NCBI GenBank assembly: GCA_035935655.1
Contig: DASYWW010000039.1
Span: forward strand, 89,414 to 153,413
Reading direction: 5' to 3'
DNA length: 64,000 nt
Source of the DNA: Candidatus Bathyarchaeia archaeon
GTDB taxonomy: Archaea > Thermoproteota > Bathyarchaeia > 40CM-2-53-6
In this document: positions 44,796 to 53,456 of the stretch, piece after piece
Position numbering within the stretch: position 1 is the first letter of the stretch
How the letters are laid out: each line of letters starts with the position of its first letter
Made by a program: the position numbers and the translations under genes
The notes under the pieces: model-generated
Seen by the model: the letters and a program-made list of their open reading frames with translations, nothing else
Told to the model about the DNA's origin: nothing
The model's database searches: none

Positions 44796-46208
44796 TTGCC
44801 GAACAGAACCCCCGCATGGTTCGAGACGATCAACCCGGCCACAGGCAAGACCCTCAAACGATACAAGTCATCGACAAAACCCGAAGTTGACAAGGCCGTC
44901 ACGAAGGCTAAGAAGGCCTTTGAGAATTGGCGCCAACTCTCGCCTGCCAAACGGGCAATCTATCTAGAGAGAACTGCAAAGACTCTTCGTGCCCAGAAAG
45001 AAAAGCTGGCTCGCATAATCACCCAGGAAATGGGAAAACCGATCAAAGAGTCGCTTCCAGAAGTCGCGAAATGTGCCTCGGCCTTGGAGTATTATTCTGA
45101 GAATGGTCCGAAATTTCTGAACCCAGAGATCATCAAGACGGATGCGACCGACAGCTACGTATCATTCGAGCCTCTCGGCGTCATCGGCTCCATCATGCCC
45201 TGGAACTTTCCACTATGGCAGTGTATCAGGTTCGCCGCACCAGCCCTGATGGTCGGCAACACGACTGTCTTCAAACCCTCCAGCATAACACCGCAGTCAG
45301 GTCTGGCCCTCCAGGATGCATTCGAGTCAACTGGATCCATCCCGGGATGCTTCAACATCGTTCTCGGAAGCGCACAAGTGGCCGACTACCTTATCGAGTC
45401 CGATACAGTGGCTGTCTCATTCACAGGCAGCGTTAACGCAGGACGAATGGTTGCTGAGCGAGCGAGCAGTCAGCTGAAGAAGTTCGTTCTAGAGCTCGGA
45501 GGAAGCGACCCGTTCATAGTTCTTGAAGACGCTGACATGGAGGGGGCCTCGACTGGCGCTGTCGCGGGCCGTTTCATCAATAATGGCCAGAGCTGTATCG
45601 CCACCAAGCGGATCTTTGTGGTCAAGTCCGTTCTAGACGAGTTCCTGGAAAGATTTGTGAAGAAGACGAAATCATTGAGAGTAGGAGATCCTCTCGGTCC
45701 GGAGACGGATATTGGACCTATGGTTCGGGAGGATGCGCTCAAGACGTTGGATGGGCAGGTCAAAGACGCCGTAAGACAGGGAGCTCATCTGGAGCTTGGT
45801 GGCGGGAGAGTGAAACGCAAGGGTTCGTTCTATTCTCCTACCATCCTGACAAGCGTGACACCGGAGATGAGGATCATGAGGGAAGAGACATTCGGCCCCG
45901 CCGCCCCTGTTATGATGGTCAAGAACGAAAATGAGGCGGTAAGACTTGCCAATAGGAGTGAGTTTGGGCTTGGAGCGACGGTTTGGGGGACGGATACGAG
46001 GAGGGCAGAGAAGGTCGCGCGAGAGATCTCAGCTGGACTAGTGACTATTAACAACGTGATGGTCTCGGACCCACGAATGCCCTTTGGCGGAGTTCGGCAT
46101 AGCGGCATCGGTCGCGAGCTCTCGAGATACGGAATGTTGGAATTCACGAACATAAAATCGGTCCGAGTATACGAAAAATCGCCTCTGGCGCACGCTCACG
46201 TAGAGTGA
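44796..46208 (+). CDS. Aldehyde dehydrogenase (succinate-semialdehyde-type)
   Basis: An NAD(P)-dependent ALDH of about 470 residues. Motifs: FETINPATGKTLKRY, GVIGSIMPWNFPLWQ, KPSSITPQSGLALQDAF, Glu in VLELGGSDPFIVLEDADM, catalytic Cys in NNGQSCIATKRIF and PFGGVRHSGIGRELS. It oxidises an aldehyde to the acid; the closest subgroup by feel is succinate-semialdehyde dehydrogenase. The frame opens with GTG 44739, only five bases from the tRNA end; TTG 44796 (MPNRTPAWFETINP) is the likelier start. Confidence 0.85.
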   Translation: MPNRTPAWFETINPATGKTLKRYKSSTKPEVDKAVTKAKKAFENWRQLSPAKRAIYLERTAKTLRAQKEKLARIITQEMGKPIKESLPEVAKCASALEYYSENGPKFLNPEIIKTDATDSYVSFEPLGVIGSIMPWNFPLWQCIRFAAPALMVGNTTVFKPSSITPQSGLALQDAFESTGSIPGCFNIVLGSAQVADYLIESDTVAVSFTGSVNAGRMVAERASSQLKKFVLELGGSDPFIVLEDADMEGASTGAVAGRFINNGQSCIATKRIFVVKSVLDEFLERFVKKTKSLRVGDPLGPETDIGPMVREDALKTLDGQVKDAVRQGAHLELGGGRVKRKGSFYSPTILTSVTPEMRIMREETFGPAAPVMMVKNENEAVRLANRSEFGLGATVWGTDTRRAEKVAREISAGLVTINNVMVSDPRMPFGGVRHSGIGRELSRYGMLEFTNIKSVRVYEKSPLAHAHVE

Positions 46209-46229
46209 TAGCCATCTGGGGAAGTTTTC

Positions 46230-47351
46230 TTGGGAGGCAGGACCACCCTTCTCTATTCTGAGAGGTTTCTGGACTACAACCTGGGACCTTCTCACCCTCT
46301 CCGTCCGGTGAGAGTAAAGCTAACCCATGACCTGATTCAGTCGAAAGGATTACTCGATGAAGAGATCAAAGTCACTCTGCCACGGGTTGCGTCAAAGGAA
46401 GAGATCCTTCTCTTTCATGAAAAAGAGTATGTTCAGTTGGTTCAGAACTACAGCGAGAGGGGATCAGGGCTGCTGGACGCGGGCGATACTCCTGCTTTCA
46501 AAGGATGCTACGAAGCCACCAGTCTGGTTGTTGGCGCTTCCCTAGAAGCATGCGACAAGATAATGAGCGGAAAATTCGCCCACGCCTTCAACCCATCCGG
46601 AGGACTGCATCACGCGCACCCTGATCGCGCATCTGGCTTCTGCATCTTCAATGATCCAGCCGTGAGTGTTAACTATCTGAAGAAAAAACACAATCTGAAG
46701 AAGCTTGTCTACCTGGACATCGATGCTCATCATGGAGATGGCGTCATGTACGGTTTCTACAACGACCCATCAGTATTAGACATCGATTTTCACGAGAGCG
46801 GAAAATATCTCTTTCCAGGAACTGGATTCCCTGATGAGATTGGAGGGATTGAAGCCAAGGGGCTCAAGCTGAACCTCCCACTCCCTCCAGGAACTGGGGA
46901 CGAAGCCTATCTGGCGGCGTTTCACAAGCTTGTCCCTAAAATCGTAAGAAAATTCCGACCCGAGATTATCCTGGTCCAGTGCGGTGCCGACGGTCATTCT
47001 GACGATCGTCTCGCTCATCTTCGACTCACCACAAACACCTACAGCCAAGTTATTTCCGAGATGCACTCTCTCGCCCACGAGATATGCCAGGGCCGATTCC
47101 TGCTTTTCGGCGGTGGAGGATACACTCTGGCTAACGTCCCAAGGGTCTGGACAGTCGCGTTCGCAAGCCTTGCAGGGATAAGACTCGACAATAAGATCCC
47201 GGAACAATGGTCGAGAGAGTTCAACACGCTGACGAGGGAAGACGCTCCGAGCATTCTGAATGATAATCCAACAATTGACGATTCAAAAACGATTGGGGAG
47301 GTCGATAACGTGTTGAAAGAGCTGGAATCCTACTTGCTAGCAAACGAGTAA
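46230..47351 (+). CDS. AcuC/HDAC-type deacetylase
   Basis: A 373-residue arginase/deacetylase-fold protein. Zinc and proton-relay residues are visible: AHAFNPSGGLHHAHPDRASG (two adjacent His), LDIDAHHGDGVMYGFYN (Asp, His), and Asp in VQCGADGHSDDRLAH, with a final GGGGYTLANVPRVW. Such enzymes deacetylate acyl-lysine (for example on AcsA in bacteria) or acetylpolyamines. TTG 46230 starts it, 21 bases after the aldehyde dehydrogenase, so the two form an operon. Confidence 0.9.
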   Translation: MGGRTTLLYSERFLDYNLGPSHPLRPVRVKLTHDLIQSKGLLDEEIKVTLPRVASKEEILLFHEKEYVQLVQNYSERGSGLLDAGDTPAFKGCYEATSLVVGASLEACDKIMSGKFAHAFNPSGGLHHAHPDRASGFCIFNDPAVSVNYLKKKHNLKKLVYLDIDAHHGDGVMYGFYNDPSVLDIDFHESGKYLFPGTGFPDEIGGIEAKGLKLNLPLPPGTGDEAYLAAFHKLVPKIVRKFRPEIILVQCGADGHSDDRLAHLRLTTNTYSQVISEMHSLAHEICQGRFLLFGGGGYTLANVPRVWTVAFASLAGIRLDNKIPEQWSREFNTLTREDAPSILNDNPTIDDSKTIGEVDNVLKELESYLLANE

Positions 47352-47403
47352 TAGTGCAACGTTTATCTTTCGACGCGTCAAGCGTTCGCACGAAGGGCCA
47401 TAG

Positions 47404-47595
47404 ATGGGCAGCAAAGGAACCACATCACTAGGGAAGATGGGCGGAAAAGGCACGCACATTAGATGCCGAAGATGTGGCCGACACGCCTACCACGTCCGGA
47501 AGAAACGCTGCGCTGCATGTGGCTTCGGAGAGATTACAAAGCTTCGACGCTACTCATGGCAAAACAAGAAGATCAACCGGACAAGAATCGTCTAG
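47404..47595 (+). CDS. rpl37e: Ribosomal protein L37e
   Basis: A 63-residue zinc-ribbon protein of the large ribosomal subunit: [40 protein letters not shown] (the four Cys) and [11 protein letters not shown] match the archaeal family over the full length. A TATA-like GTTTATCTTT lies about 35-43 bases ahead of the start. The LSm gene that often precedes it in archaea is not present here. Confidence 0.95.
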   Translation: MGSKGTTSLGKMGGKGTHIRCRRCGRHAYHVRKKRCAACGFGEITKLRRYSWQNKKINRTRIV

Positions 47596-47652
47596 AAACG
47601 CCCGGTTTTCCCTACGTCGCCCTGAAATCGTGCTGAAGGTATTCAGTAGCTC

Positions 47653-47820
47653 ATGATAGAGGTAGCTTGTCCGCGTTGTAACCGCCTGATGCACTGGAAT
47701 CGGAACTTGAAGATATTCATCTGCGACACAGACGGATTCATGCTAGGTCGAAACGACCCCTATGTGAAACGCTTGGACTACGAAAGCAACCCAGTTCCTC
47801 AAGCTTCCTATGGTCACTAA
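47653..47820 (+). CDS. Small zinc-binding-type protein, 55 residues
   Basis: ATG 47653 opens a 55-residue frame with VACPRCNRLMHWNRNLKIFI and a third Cys in CDTDGFMLG, like a small zinc ribbon. It follows L37e and ends 33 bases before the left attachment repeat of the integrated element. The lost 3' end of the tRNA-Val gene would originally have pointed toward this gene. Confidence 0.5.
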   Translation: MIEVACPRCNRLMHWNRNLKIFICDTDGFMLGRNDPYVKRLDYESNPVPQASYGH

Positions 47821-47945
47821 CCGCGAACTTGAAGATAGCGCGAAAGAGGAAAAGTGGGCTCGGCAGGATTCGAACCTGCGACCTTCGCCGTGTCAGAACG
47901 CTCGCTTCCTACGGAAGACGAGCTGGCGACGTTAGAGACTGACAT
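47817..47945 (-). pseudogene. int(N): N-terminal piece of the partitioned integrase
   Basis: ATG 47945 opens a Ser-rich frame (MSVSNVASSSSVGSERSDTA) that runs through the attachment repeat as KVAGSNPAEP and ends in host flank at 47817. In the circular form it would continue across the att site toward int(C); there the frames differ by one base. Confidence 0.6.
47853..47896 (-). repeat. attL (left attachment repeat)
   Basis: Identical over 44 bases to 53457-53500. On the minus strand it reads as the tRNA-Val 3' half starting at loop base C32. On the element side an inverted repeat follows at 47900-47923 (GCTCGCTTCC / GGAAGACGAGC around TAC), then GGCGACGT at 47925-47932, which matches the next eight bases of the tRNA (53501-53508). 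Confidence 0.8.
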
Positions 47946-48019
47946 GACGGAGTGTATGTCGTAACCTAGTTTTGAATCTTCCGGTCGAGTTGAGCCCAGC
48001 AAGTTGGACCTTTTTCAGT

Positions 48020-49195
48020 TCAGTCGATCGCGAGAAGAGTACCATGATATTCTGTACCTACGTAAATCGTGCCGTCTGGAGCTATTGCTGGGGAAGAATA
48101 GAAGATGAATCCAGTGGGACCAGTCCATTTTACAGTCCCGTCTGGATTGAATGCAGAAACTGGGTCATCTACTCCGACATAAATTGTCCCATCGGAACCG
48201 ATTGCAGCTGATGAACGGACTTCGGGTAATCCATGGTGCCAGAGTAGAGTGCCATCTCTATTGATAGCGTAGAGACCATCGCTACAGAAACCCGCTCCGA
48301 AATAGACCGTTCCCTTGGGCCCAATGGCCGGTGAGGCGTCGATTGCGCACTGCGTCTGAAAACGCCAAACCAAGTTCCCTCCACGATTCACGGAGTAAAG
48401 GTACCCATCCCTACTTCCCGCGTAGACAATGCCTCCCAAACCTATTGCGGGAGAAGAGATGATTTCGCCTCCAGTTTTGAAGCTCCACTTCAAGGAACCC
48501 GACAAAGTAATGGCGTAGAGCCTCGTGTCATTGCTTCCAACATAAATGATTCCCGTTAGCGCTGGGCCATTTCCTATGAAGTCAATCGCCGGAGACGAGA
48601 CGACGGCACCCCCGGTAGGAATTTTCCACTTGAGTTGCCCAGTCTGAGTTATGGCGTAGAGATCGTTATCGTTACTCCCGACGTAAATGGTGCCATCGTT
48701 TCCAATAGCGGGTGTGGATTGGATAGGACCCGAGGTGGCAAATCGCCAACTCAAGGTTCCGTTCGGGAATATAGCATAGAGATTGTCGTCGGAACTCCCA
48801 ATGTAGACTATTCCGTTTGAACCAATTACTGGAGAAGACTCTATGCCAAGAAATCCTCCAACAACAGCGTCGTTCGTGGCAAATTTCCATCTCAACGTGC
48901 CATTTGAATATAGAGAATACAAGAATCCACTTCGACTTTGCGCATAGACATTGCCGCTCGCGTCTATTGCGGGAGATGAGTCAAGCCCTTCTCCTCCAGC
49001 GTCAAATCTCCATTTCAGATGAAACGATTGTGCTCCTAGATATGGTGAACGGCCAGTGTGTTGCAGGTCATGACGAAACATTGGCCAAGGAGTATTGCCA
49101 AGCATCGTTGTAGATTCGGCGGCAGATGCGGCCCAATTTGAGCCCAGCATGAGTCCAAGGAAGAAGAGAGAAACGGCTGCCTGGAAAATCCGCAT
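48020..49195 (-). CDS. Secreted PQQ-type beta-propeller protein
   Basis: A 391-residue protein with a signal peptide (about residues 1-26, AAVSLFFLGLMLGSNWAASA), then WPMFRHDLQHTGRSPYLG and about seven repeats of (V/I)YVGS-x-D-x-x-(L/F)YA-(I/L) with SSPAIG/STPAIG turns, as in PQQ-like propellers. The fold reads in many archaeal surface proteins; the usual enzyme residues are not evident. It is unusual cargo for a small integrative element. Confidence 0.75.
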   Translation of the reverse strand: MRIFQAAVSLFFLGLMLGSNWAASAAESTTMLGNTPWPMFRHDLQHTGRSPYLGAQSFHLKWRFDAGGEGLDSSPAIDASGNVYAQSRSGFLYSLYSNGTLRWKFATNDAVVGGFLGIESSPVIGSNGIVYIGSSDDNLYAIFPNGTLSWRFATSGPIQSTPAIGNDGTIYVGSNDNDLYAITQTGQLKWKIPTGGAVVSSPAIDFIGNGPALTGIIYVGSNDTRLYAITLSGSLKWSFKTGGEIISSPAIGLGGIVYAGSRDGYLYSVNRGGNLVWRFQTQCAIDASPAIGPKGTVYFGAGFCSDGLYAINRDGTLLWHHGLPEVRSSAAIGSDGTIYVGVDDPVSAFNPDGTVKWTGPTGFIFYSSPAIAPDGTIYVGTEYHGTLLAID

Positions 49196-49438
49196 ATGGA
49201 TTTCGATTGCTAATTCTTCCTAATAACAATATGGAGTATACTCAAGATGCATGAGTGGCCCGCTCGGAAGGGTCAGATTCCCAAAGGCACATCGACTCTA
49301 CCCAATGGGTGTGTCGTTTTTACCTGATTCTACCGGGTGTTTCGACTGTCAATTCCATCCAGAATTTTTTTCTCAAGTATTATCCCCAAAGGAATATAAG
49401 ACTCCAGGGTCACTTGTTCTTATGGGACGACTCGGAAT

Positions 49439-49939
49439 ATGGGCGAAAAACTGGACAATCCGACGACGGTTCTTCATCCGCTCCTTCCGTATCAAGGGGT
49501 TCGCAACAAACTCACTTGCGTTTGCTGGGGTTGCGGGAGGGATATTTCACCGGGACGGGGCAGAAGGCAACGGCAAGGATACGTCCATGATGAATGCTAT
49601 CCAGCCACGATGAACTTCGCAAAGGGCACCAGCAATCTCCGGGCAGTGAAATGTCGTCTATGCGGGACAATGGTGCCAAAGGGAATTGGGGTTAAAGTCT
49701 GGTACGACCTCACAGACCACAAAAGAAAGGACTTTTTCGGTAATCCGGCATGGAAGCGACCAAAGATAGGCTATGTCCATAGAAGAGAAGTCGGATACTC
49801 CAGAATACAATTCTCCAAATTCCGACCTTTTCAACTCCCACCCTTCAAAGTTAAGCCCTACTTCCCCGGCGACAATTGGGAATGGCAACCGCTTCCTGTG
49901 AAACGTGGACGCCCGCCCAAGTCCTCCTACGTAAATTAA
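49439..49939 (+). CDS. Zinc-finger protein with AT-hook-like tail
   Basis: A 166-residue protein: CVCWGCGRDISPGRGRRQRQ with HDECY, then CRLCGTMVPKG, two possible zinc sites, and a C-terminal PVKRGRPPKSSYV that resembles an AT-hook (RGRPPK). This suggests DNA binding. No known family is recognised; it is the only plus-strand DNA-binding candidate in the element. Confidence 0.6.
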   Translation: MGEKLDNPTTVLHPLLPYQGVRNKLTCVCWGCGRDISPGRGRRQRQGYVHDECYPATMNFAKGTSNLRAVKCRLCGTMVPKGIGVKVWYDLTDHKRKDFFGNPAWKRPKIGYVHRREVGYSRIQFSKFRPFQLPPFKVKPYFPGDNWEWQPLPVKRGRPPKSSYVN

Positions 49940-50226
49940 TTCGAAACTAAGACCCCAAAATCCTTCGTGGAAATGAAACGAAATAGTACATTATTTCAGG
50001 TGATGCCAAGGGCTGCCTTAATTGAATCTGAAAGACGCTATTTTGACCAAAACTGGTACTGGGAAACCTCCGCAGAGCAGGAGGCAGGGTTTCAATTACG
50101 CCTTCCCTTGGTTGTACACAACGACTTTCACACGCGAGAAGGATTCCCAGTGCTACATCAAAGCTGACGGTCTATAGTAGCTCTCTCAAAGTGCAGAGGT
50201 TGTCTGCAACAGTTCTGTGAGAAACA

Positions 50227-50610
50227 CTACCCTGGGCACAGGTGCGTGTTCAGGTAAGACGACGAGGAAATGAGATGACCTGTTATCAGGTCATTCTTTT
50301 TTGAATGCTTCGATCGCTTCTTTGTTCTACGTCTAGATGATCTAAGGGCATATGTCGCCAGAGAGAAGAAGAGGGTCACAAAAAATGCCAGAATCCCTCC
50401 TAAGACGACGACAGTGGCGAGTCCTCCGGACAAAGGCAGCAATTGACCAGTCGAGAAACCTAACTTAGCGCCAAGGAACTCCCCTTGAAACGTGATCTGG
50501 TTAGGACTTAGCCCCAGAACCACGAACAGGCCACACATTCCTTCAGTGAGGAATTGGAATGCGAAGAACGTGTTACTCGTGCTTAGAGGTTTCATTTTGG
50601 GGAGGCTCAA
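50227..50610 (-). CDS. Two-helix membrane protein with basic tail
   Basis: A 127-residue protein with hydrophobic segments (AFQFLTEGMCGLFVVLGLS, LATVVVLGGILAFFVTLFFS) and a very basic cytoplasmic tail (RSSRRRTKKRSKHSKK). It overlaps the upstream membrane-protein gene by up to 38 bases; ATG 50595 would shorten that overlap. Such proteins are common in archaeal plasmids and viruses; its role is unknown. Confidence 0.5.
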   Translation of the reverse strand: MSLPKMKPLSTSNTFFAFQFLTEGMCGLFVVLGLSPNQITFQGEFLGAKLGFSTGQLLPLSGGLATVVVLGGILAFFVTLFFSLATYALRSSRRRTKKRSKHSKKNDLITGHLISSSSYLNTHLCPG

Positions 50611-50992
50611 GCCGGTTCGGGTCTTCCTGGATAAGTCGGTAGAAGAGAAAGCTCACAACGCCCGCCAAGCCAAATATCAACGTGGCAAAGTAGGCCCCTG
50701 ATACTGCCCCAACGACAACGGCCAGAAACGCGAAAAATACCGTTGCAGCTAAAGAAATCGGGGTGTAAAATGCTTGAGTGATAATTTCTCTTTGCGACTG
50801 AACCTTTGAGAGTTGCATCCTTAGCTTTTCAACCGTATCTGAGAGGGCGGCCACAGTTACAGTCAAGGTCTCCAATCTGACCCACACCTCAGGTGGAACC
50901 GTCACATTGGCGGGAATATCGAAGAGAAGCATCCCCTTTGCCCGGCCTTTTTCGGGTTGCGCTTGTAGCACGAGATCAGTTTGAGAGGACAA
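50573..50992 (-). CDS. Membrane protein with coiled coil
   Basis: A 139-residue protein: a soluble beta part (LFDIPANVTVPPEVWVRLET), a coiled coil (ALSDTVEKLRMQLSKVQSQR) and two transmembrane helices (SLAATVFFAFLAVVVGAVSG, FATLIFGLAGVVSFLFYRL). It is first of a two-gene unit with 50227-50610. Confidence 0.55.
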   Translation of the reverse strand: MSSQTDLVLQAQPEKGRAKGMLLFDIPANVTVPPEVWVRLETLTVTVAALSDTVEKLRMQLSKVQSQREIITQAFYTPISLAATVFFAFLAVVVGAVSGAYFATLIFGLAGVVSFLFYRLIQEDPNRLEPPQNETSKHE

Positions 50993-51062
50993 ATATTGCT
51001 CTAACTATCTTCACGGACAGACTATCACTTTTTAAGATATCGAAACGTTCTCCTAGAAGACG

Positions 51063-51746
51063 ATGCTAACAGACCCACAAGCGGAGATTATTACCGCTCA
51101 GGTCGAAAAATTCCTAACTTCTATGGGATTCGCAGTGAAGAGGAACATGAAACTCCGCGACAATATGGAAGTAGATGTTCTCGCAGTATCAGAGGATCGA
51201 GTGGTTACTGTAGAGATCAAGACCTCGCGCGAGGATGTCTTTTAGACTCTTAGCAAGCTCTCTTCTGTGCGAACGTCTCCTGACGCTGATGAAGTCAACG
51301 TGGCGATTCCCTTTGAAGCATTTGACGAAGATATAGCGTATTTTGCCTCGAGTCTCGGTGTCGGTGTATATGGTGTATCCGGCTCGAAAGTCCAGTCGCT
51401 TGTCCAACCTACTCGGGTTTCCATGTCCGTTGGCGTTAATGCCTCGATTCCCTCTGAAATAGCACACGGGACGGTTTTCGGTTTTTCTTTGACCATCATT
51501 AACACGGGAGGAAAATCTCTTCTCGGTGCCGAGGTGTCCTACTTCCCTACTGAAGCGATAGCTCCAGACACTCCAAACGGTTATCAGGTCAAACTCGGGG
51601 ATATTTTGCCAGGCTCCTCGAGGAACGCCACCTTTGTTGCACGCGTGCCTAAGGAGGCCAAGCCGGGATACTATCCCGTGATGTTCAAGGTCTCAGCATA
51701 TCGATTTTCTCCTTACAGAAACCTTGTCCACTTCAGAGTCGTTTAG
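51063..51746 (+). pseudogene. Nuclease-like gene interrupted by an in-frame TAG
   Basis: The N-terminal 60 residues have a PD-(D/E)XK-type core: NMEVDVLAVSEDRVVTVEIK (Glu/Asp, then E-x-K). After EDVF a TAG (51243-51245) interrupts, and the same frame continues without break for 167 codons (TLSKLSSVRTSPDADEVNVA, then an Ig-like part ending YPVMFKVSAYRFSPYRNLV). Related nucleases continue past this point with an A/T-L-x-K-L helix, so the stop lies within a domain. It may be a recent nonsense mutation (CAG to TAG), a base-call error, or read-through as by pyrrolysine. Confidence 0.6.
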
Positions 51747-51755
51747 TTCGGCCCT

Positions 51756-52184
51756 TCATGCCAATCTAGCCGACCATCTGAAGGTTCTCTTAAGCCAGAA
51801 CACGTCCATAATTAGCAAGAAATAGAGTCCCACAAATACCAAAGTTAACGGTGCAGTGACGAAATACGGCGACAGCCCGACTATTAGGTTGACCCAAGCC
51901 ATGCCAAGCCCGCCAAGTACTATGTTGCATCCTCCTTCTCCGATGTGCTTGAGTCCACTTCTCACGAATGGCAGGTACTGCTTGGTTTTTGCCCTTAGAA
52001 TTAGCTTCAGCGGGACAAATACAAGAACAAAGGCGAAAAGGATGTACCAGATCGTAGACCAGTTCACCATAGAGAGAACCCAATATTGGTAGAAGCCGCC
52101 TAGAACATAGCCAGCATTAGTGGAAAGGCTCTCAATAATTTGACCCATTCTAGTGAGGATGGGGGAGATGTTCGCCCGGGACAT
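51756..52184 (-). CDS. Four-helix membrane protein
   Basis: A 142-residue protein with about four helices (YQYWVLSMVNWSTIWYILFA, LKLILRAKT, GGLGMAWVNLIVGLSPYFV, LTLVFVGLYFLLIMDVFWL) and basic loops. ATG 52184 is preferred because a TATA-like GTTTTAAT lies about 35 bases upstream; the frame opens at 52244. From 52185 to 52420 nothing else is supported. Confidence 0.55.
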   Translation of the reverse strand: MSRANISPILTRMGQIIESLSTNAGYVLGGFYQYWVLSMVNWSTIWYILFAFVLVFVPLKLILRAKTKQYLPFVRSGLKHIGEGGCNIVLGGLGMAWVNLIVGLSPYFVTAPLTLVFVGLYFLLIMDVFWLKRTFRWSARLA

Positions 52185-52420
52185 TCCTAGATTGAGAAAC
52201 CGCCTCGTCGATTCTCGGATTAAAACTTTGCAACAATCGACCACCGTGGTTCCACGAAAAGGAGTTGGTCATGAAATGGAGACTCCTCTCGCGTGGAGCC
52301 TATGCTCCCGGTTACTCGACACATTGAGCCTCCTACCTCCTTATGTGGGTACTCGCGGGCAAGAAACCTAAGAGGGTTGACCATCGTCGCATTATGCCTA
52401 AGAATTTTTGGGGGCTAAGT

Positions 52421-52570
52421 TCACCAACCTCCGAGAGCTTTGAACACGAGCCACTCCATCTGGCTCATGAATCCTCTTCGTTTTTGCCCGTGAACTGTCT
52501 TCCGGTGCATTTTCAAATCGTACCAAGAATCGAAATAAGCTCCGCAAGTGAAGCAACAGTATCGTGCCAT
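52421..52570 (-). CDS. Small C2H2 zinc-finger protein
   Basis: A 49-residue protein with a classical finger CCFTCGAYFDSWYDLKMHRK TVH (C-x2-C-x12-H-x4-H) and a basic/aromatic tail. ATG 52570 lies two bases after the integrase stop, so it is cotranscribed with the integrase. C2H2 proteins of this size are common in SSV-type viruses and plasmids and usually act as transcription factors. Confidence 0.7.
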   Translation of the reverse strand: MARYCCFTCGAYFDSWYDLKMHRKTVHGQKRRGFMSQMEWLVFKALGGW

Positions 52571-52572
52571 GG

Positions 52573-53448
52573 CTACTTCCGCTTCCTGAACAGCTTCACA
52601 TCATCGACTTGGGTTACAAAATCGAAGCCGGCTTCAATCAGTTTCGATGCTTCTTCGACCGTTCTTGCGGCTTTGCACAAGAAGTCGTCTGACTGCCAAT
52701 CGACCAAGTGCGTGTACTTCAGCGTGTTAGCTATGGAACGATGCCCGAGGACCTCCTTGACGTAAAGTATGTCCTTTGTTTGGTGGTAAAGTATCGTCGC
52801 TCGAAAGTGTCGAAGGGTGTGTAGATGGATTCCGAGAAGCCTTGGATTGCACGATATCCTCGCGAGTCGTTTTCGGATTCTTTCCAAGTGCTTCCTTGCC
52901 ACCGTCGCATTCGGCAATTGTTCTGTTGAATATCGGGCATAGACTTGCATGAGCATTGCACAGAGTTTGCTCGATAGTTTGACTTCTCTGGCTCTACCCC
53001 GTTTCTCTGGCGTTATTCTGACTGTCCTACGTTCAAAGTCAAAATCTTTGAACTGTAGTCTGCTTGCTTCACCGGCTCGCAAGCCGCTTTCGTAGACTAA
53101 TCGCAAATACGTGCCGTGCCGTAGATTCTTGAAATATTCGAGAATTGACTCTATCTCGTTTTGTAGTGGTATGAAGGGTAGCTTGTCTTCAGCCTCGTAC
53201 CGTGGCTTGTCAAAACGTATGTGCCTCCATCTGGAGTATTTCAGATAGGCGTTGGCGATCCTCTCCTTTCTCGCCGGGGATACTTGTTTTTCCGAGAGGA
53301 ATAATCGGATATTTTCAGGGTCGTGAAGGTCACAGTGCTTCGCTAAGTATCGCAGTATGCTGCTGTGGGAGACTATGGTTAGTTTGGCGTAGCCTTCCTT
53401 CTGTAGCTCAAGCAGGTGGACGGCTATATCCGCTGAAAATGTCGCGGG
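52573..53448 (-). pseudogene. int(C): C-terminal piece of the partitioned tyrosine integrase
   Basis: The 291 codons cover the core-binding and catalytic domains: EGYAKLTIVSHSSILRYLAK, YEAEDKLPFIPLQNEIESIL, Arg in GLRAGEASRLQFKDFD, HTLRHFRATI (H-x-x-R), LGHRSIANTLKYTHL (His and nucleophile Tyr). No start codon exists between its 5' end and the TAA at 53449-53451 beside the att repeat; TTG 53106 would remove the N-terminal domain. In the circle it joins int(N) across the att site with a shift of one base. Confidence 0.75.
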
Positions 53449-53456
53449 TTAGCTGT

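Noticed and set aside
47853..48000. A second tRNA-Val gene, a pseudo-tRNA or a split-tRNA 3' half
   Set aside because: Only the 3' half from the anticodon loop is present and it is identical to the intact gene's 3' half; no D arm or acceptor partner can be formed. The integrase pieces at both ends explain it as an attachment repeat.
49251..49613. Two plus-strand frames (49251-49613 and 49255-49590)
   Set aside because: They overlap the zinc-finger gene at 49439 in other frames, and their translations lack protein-like features.
49967..50167. A 66-codon plus-strand frame
   Set aside because: No ribosome site, overlap, domain or paralogue supports it; left as intergenic.
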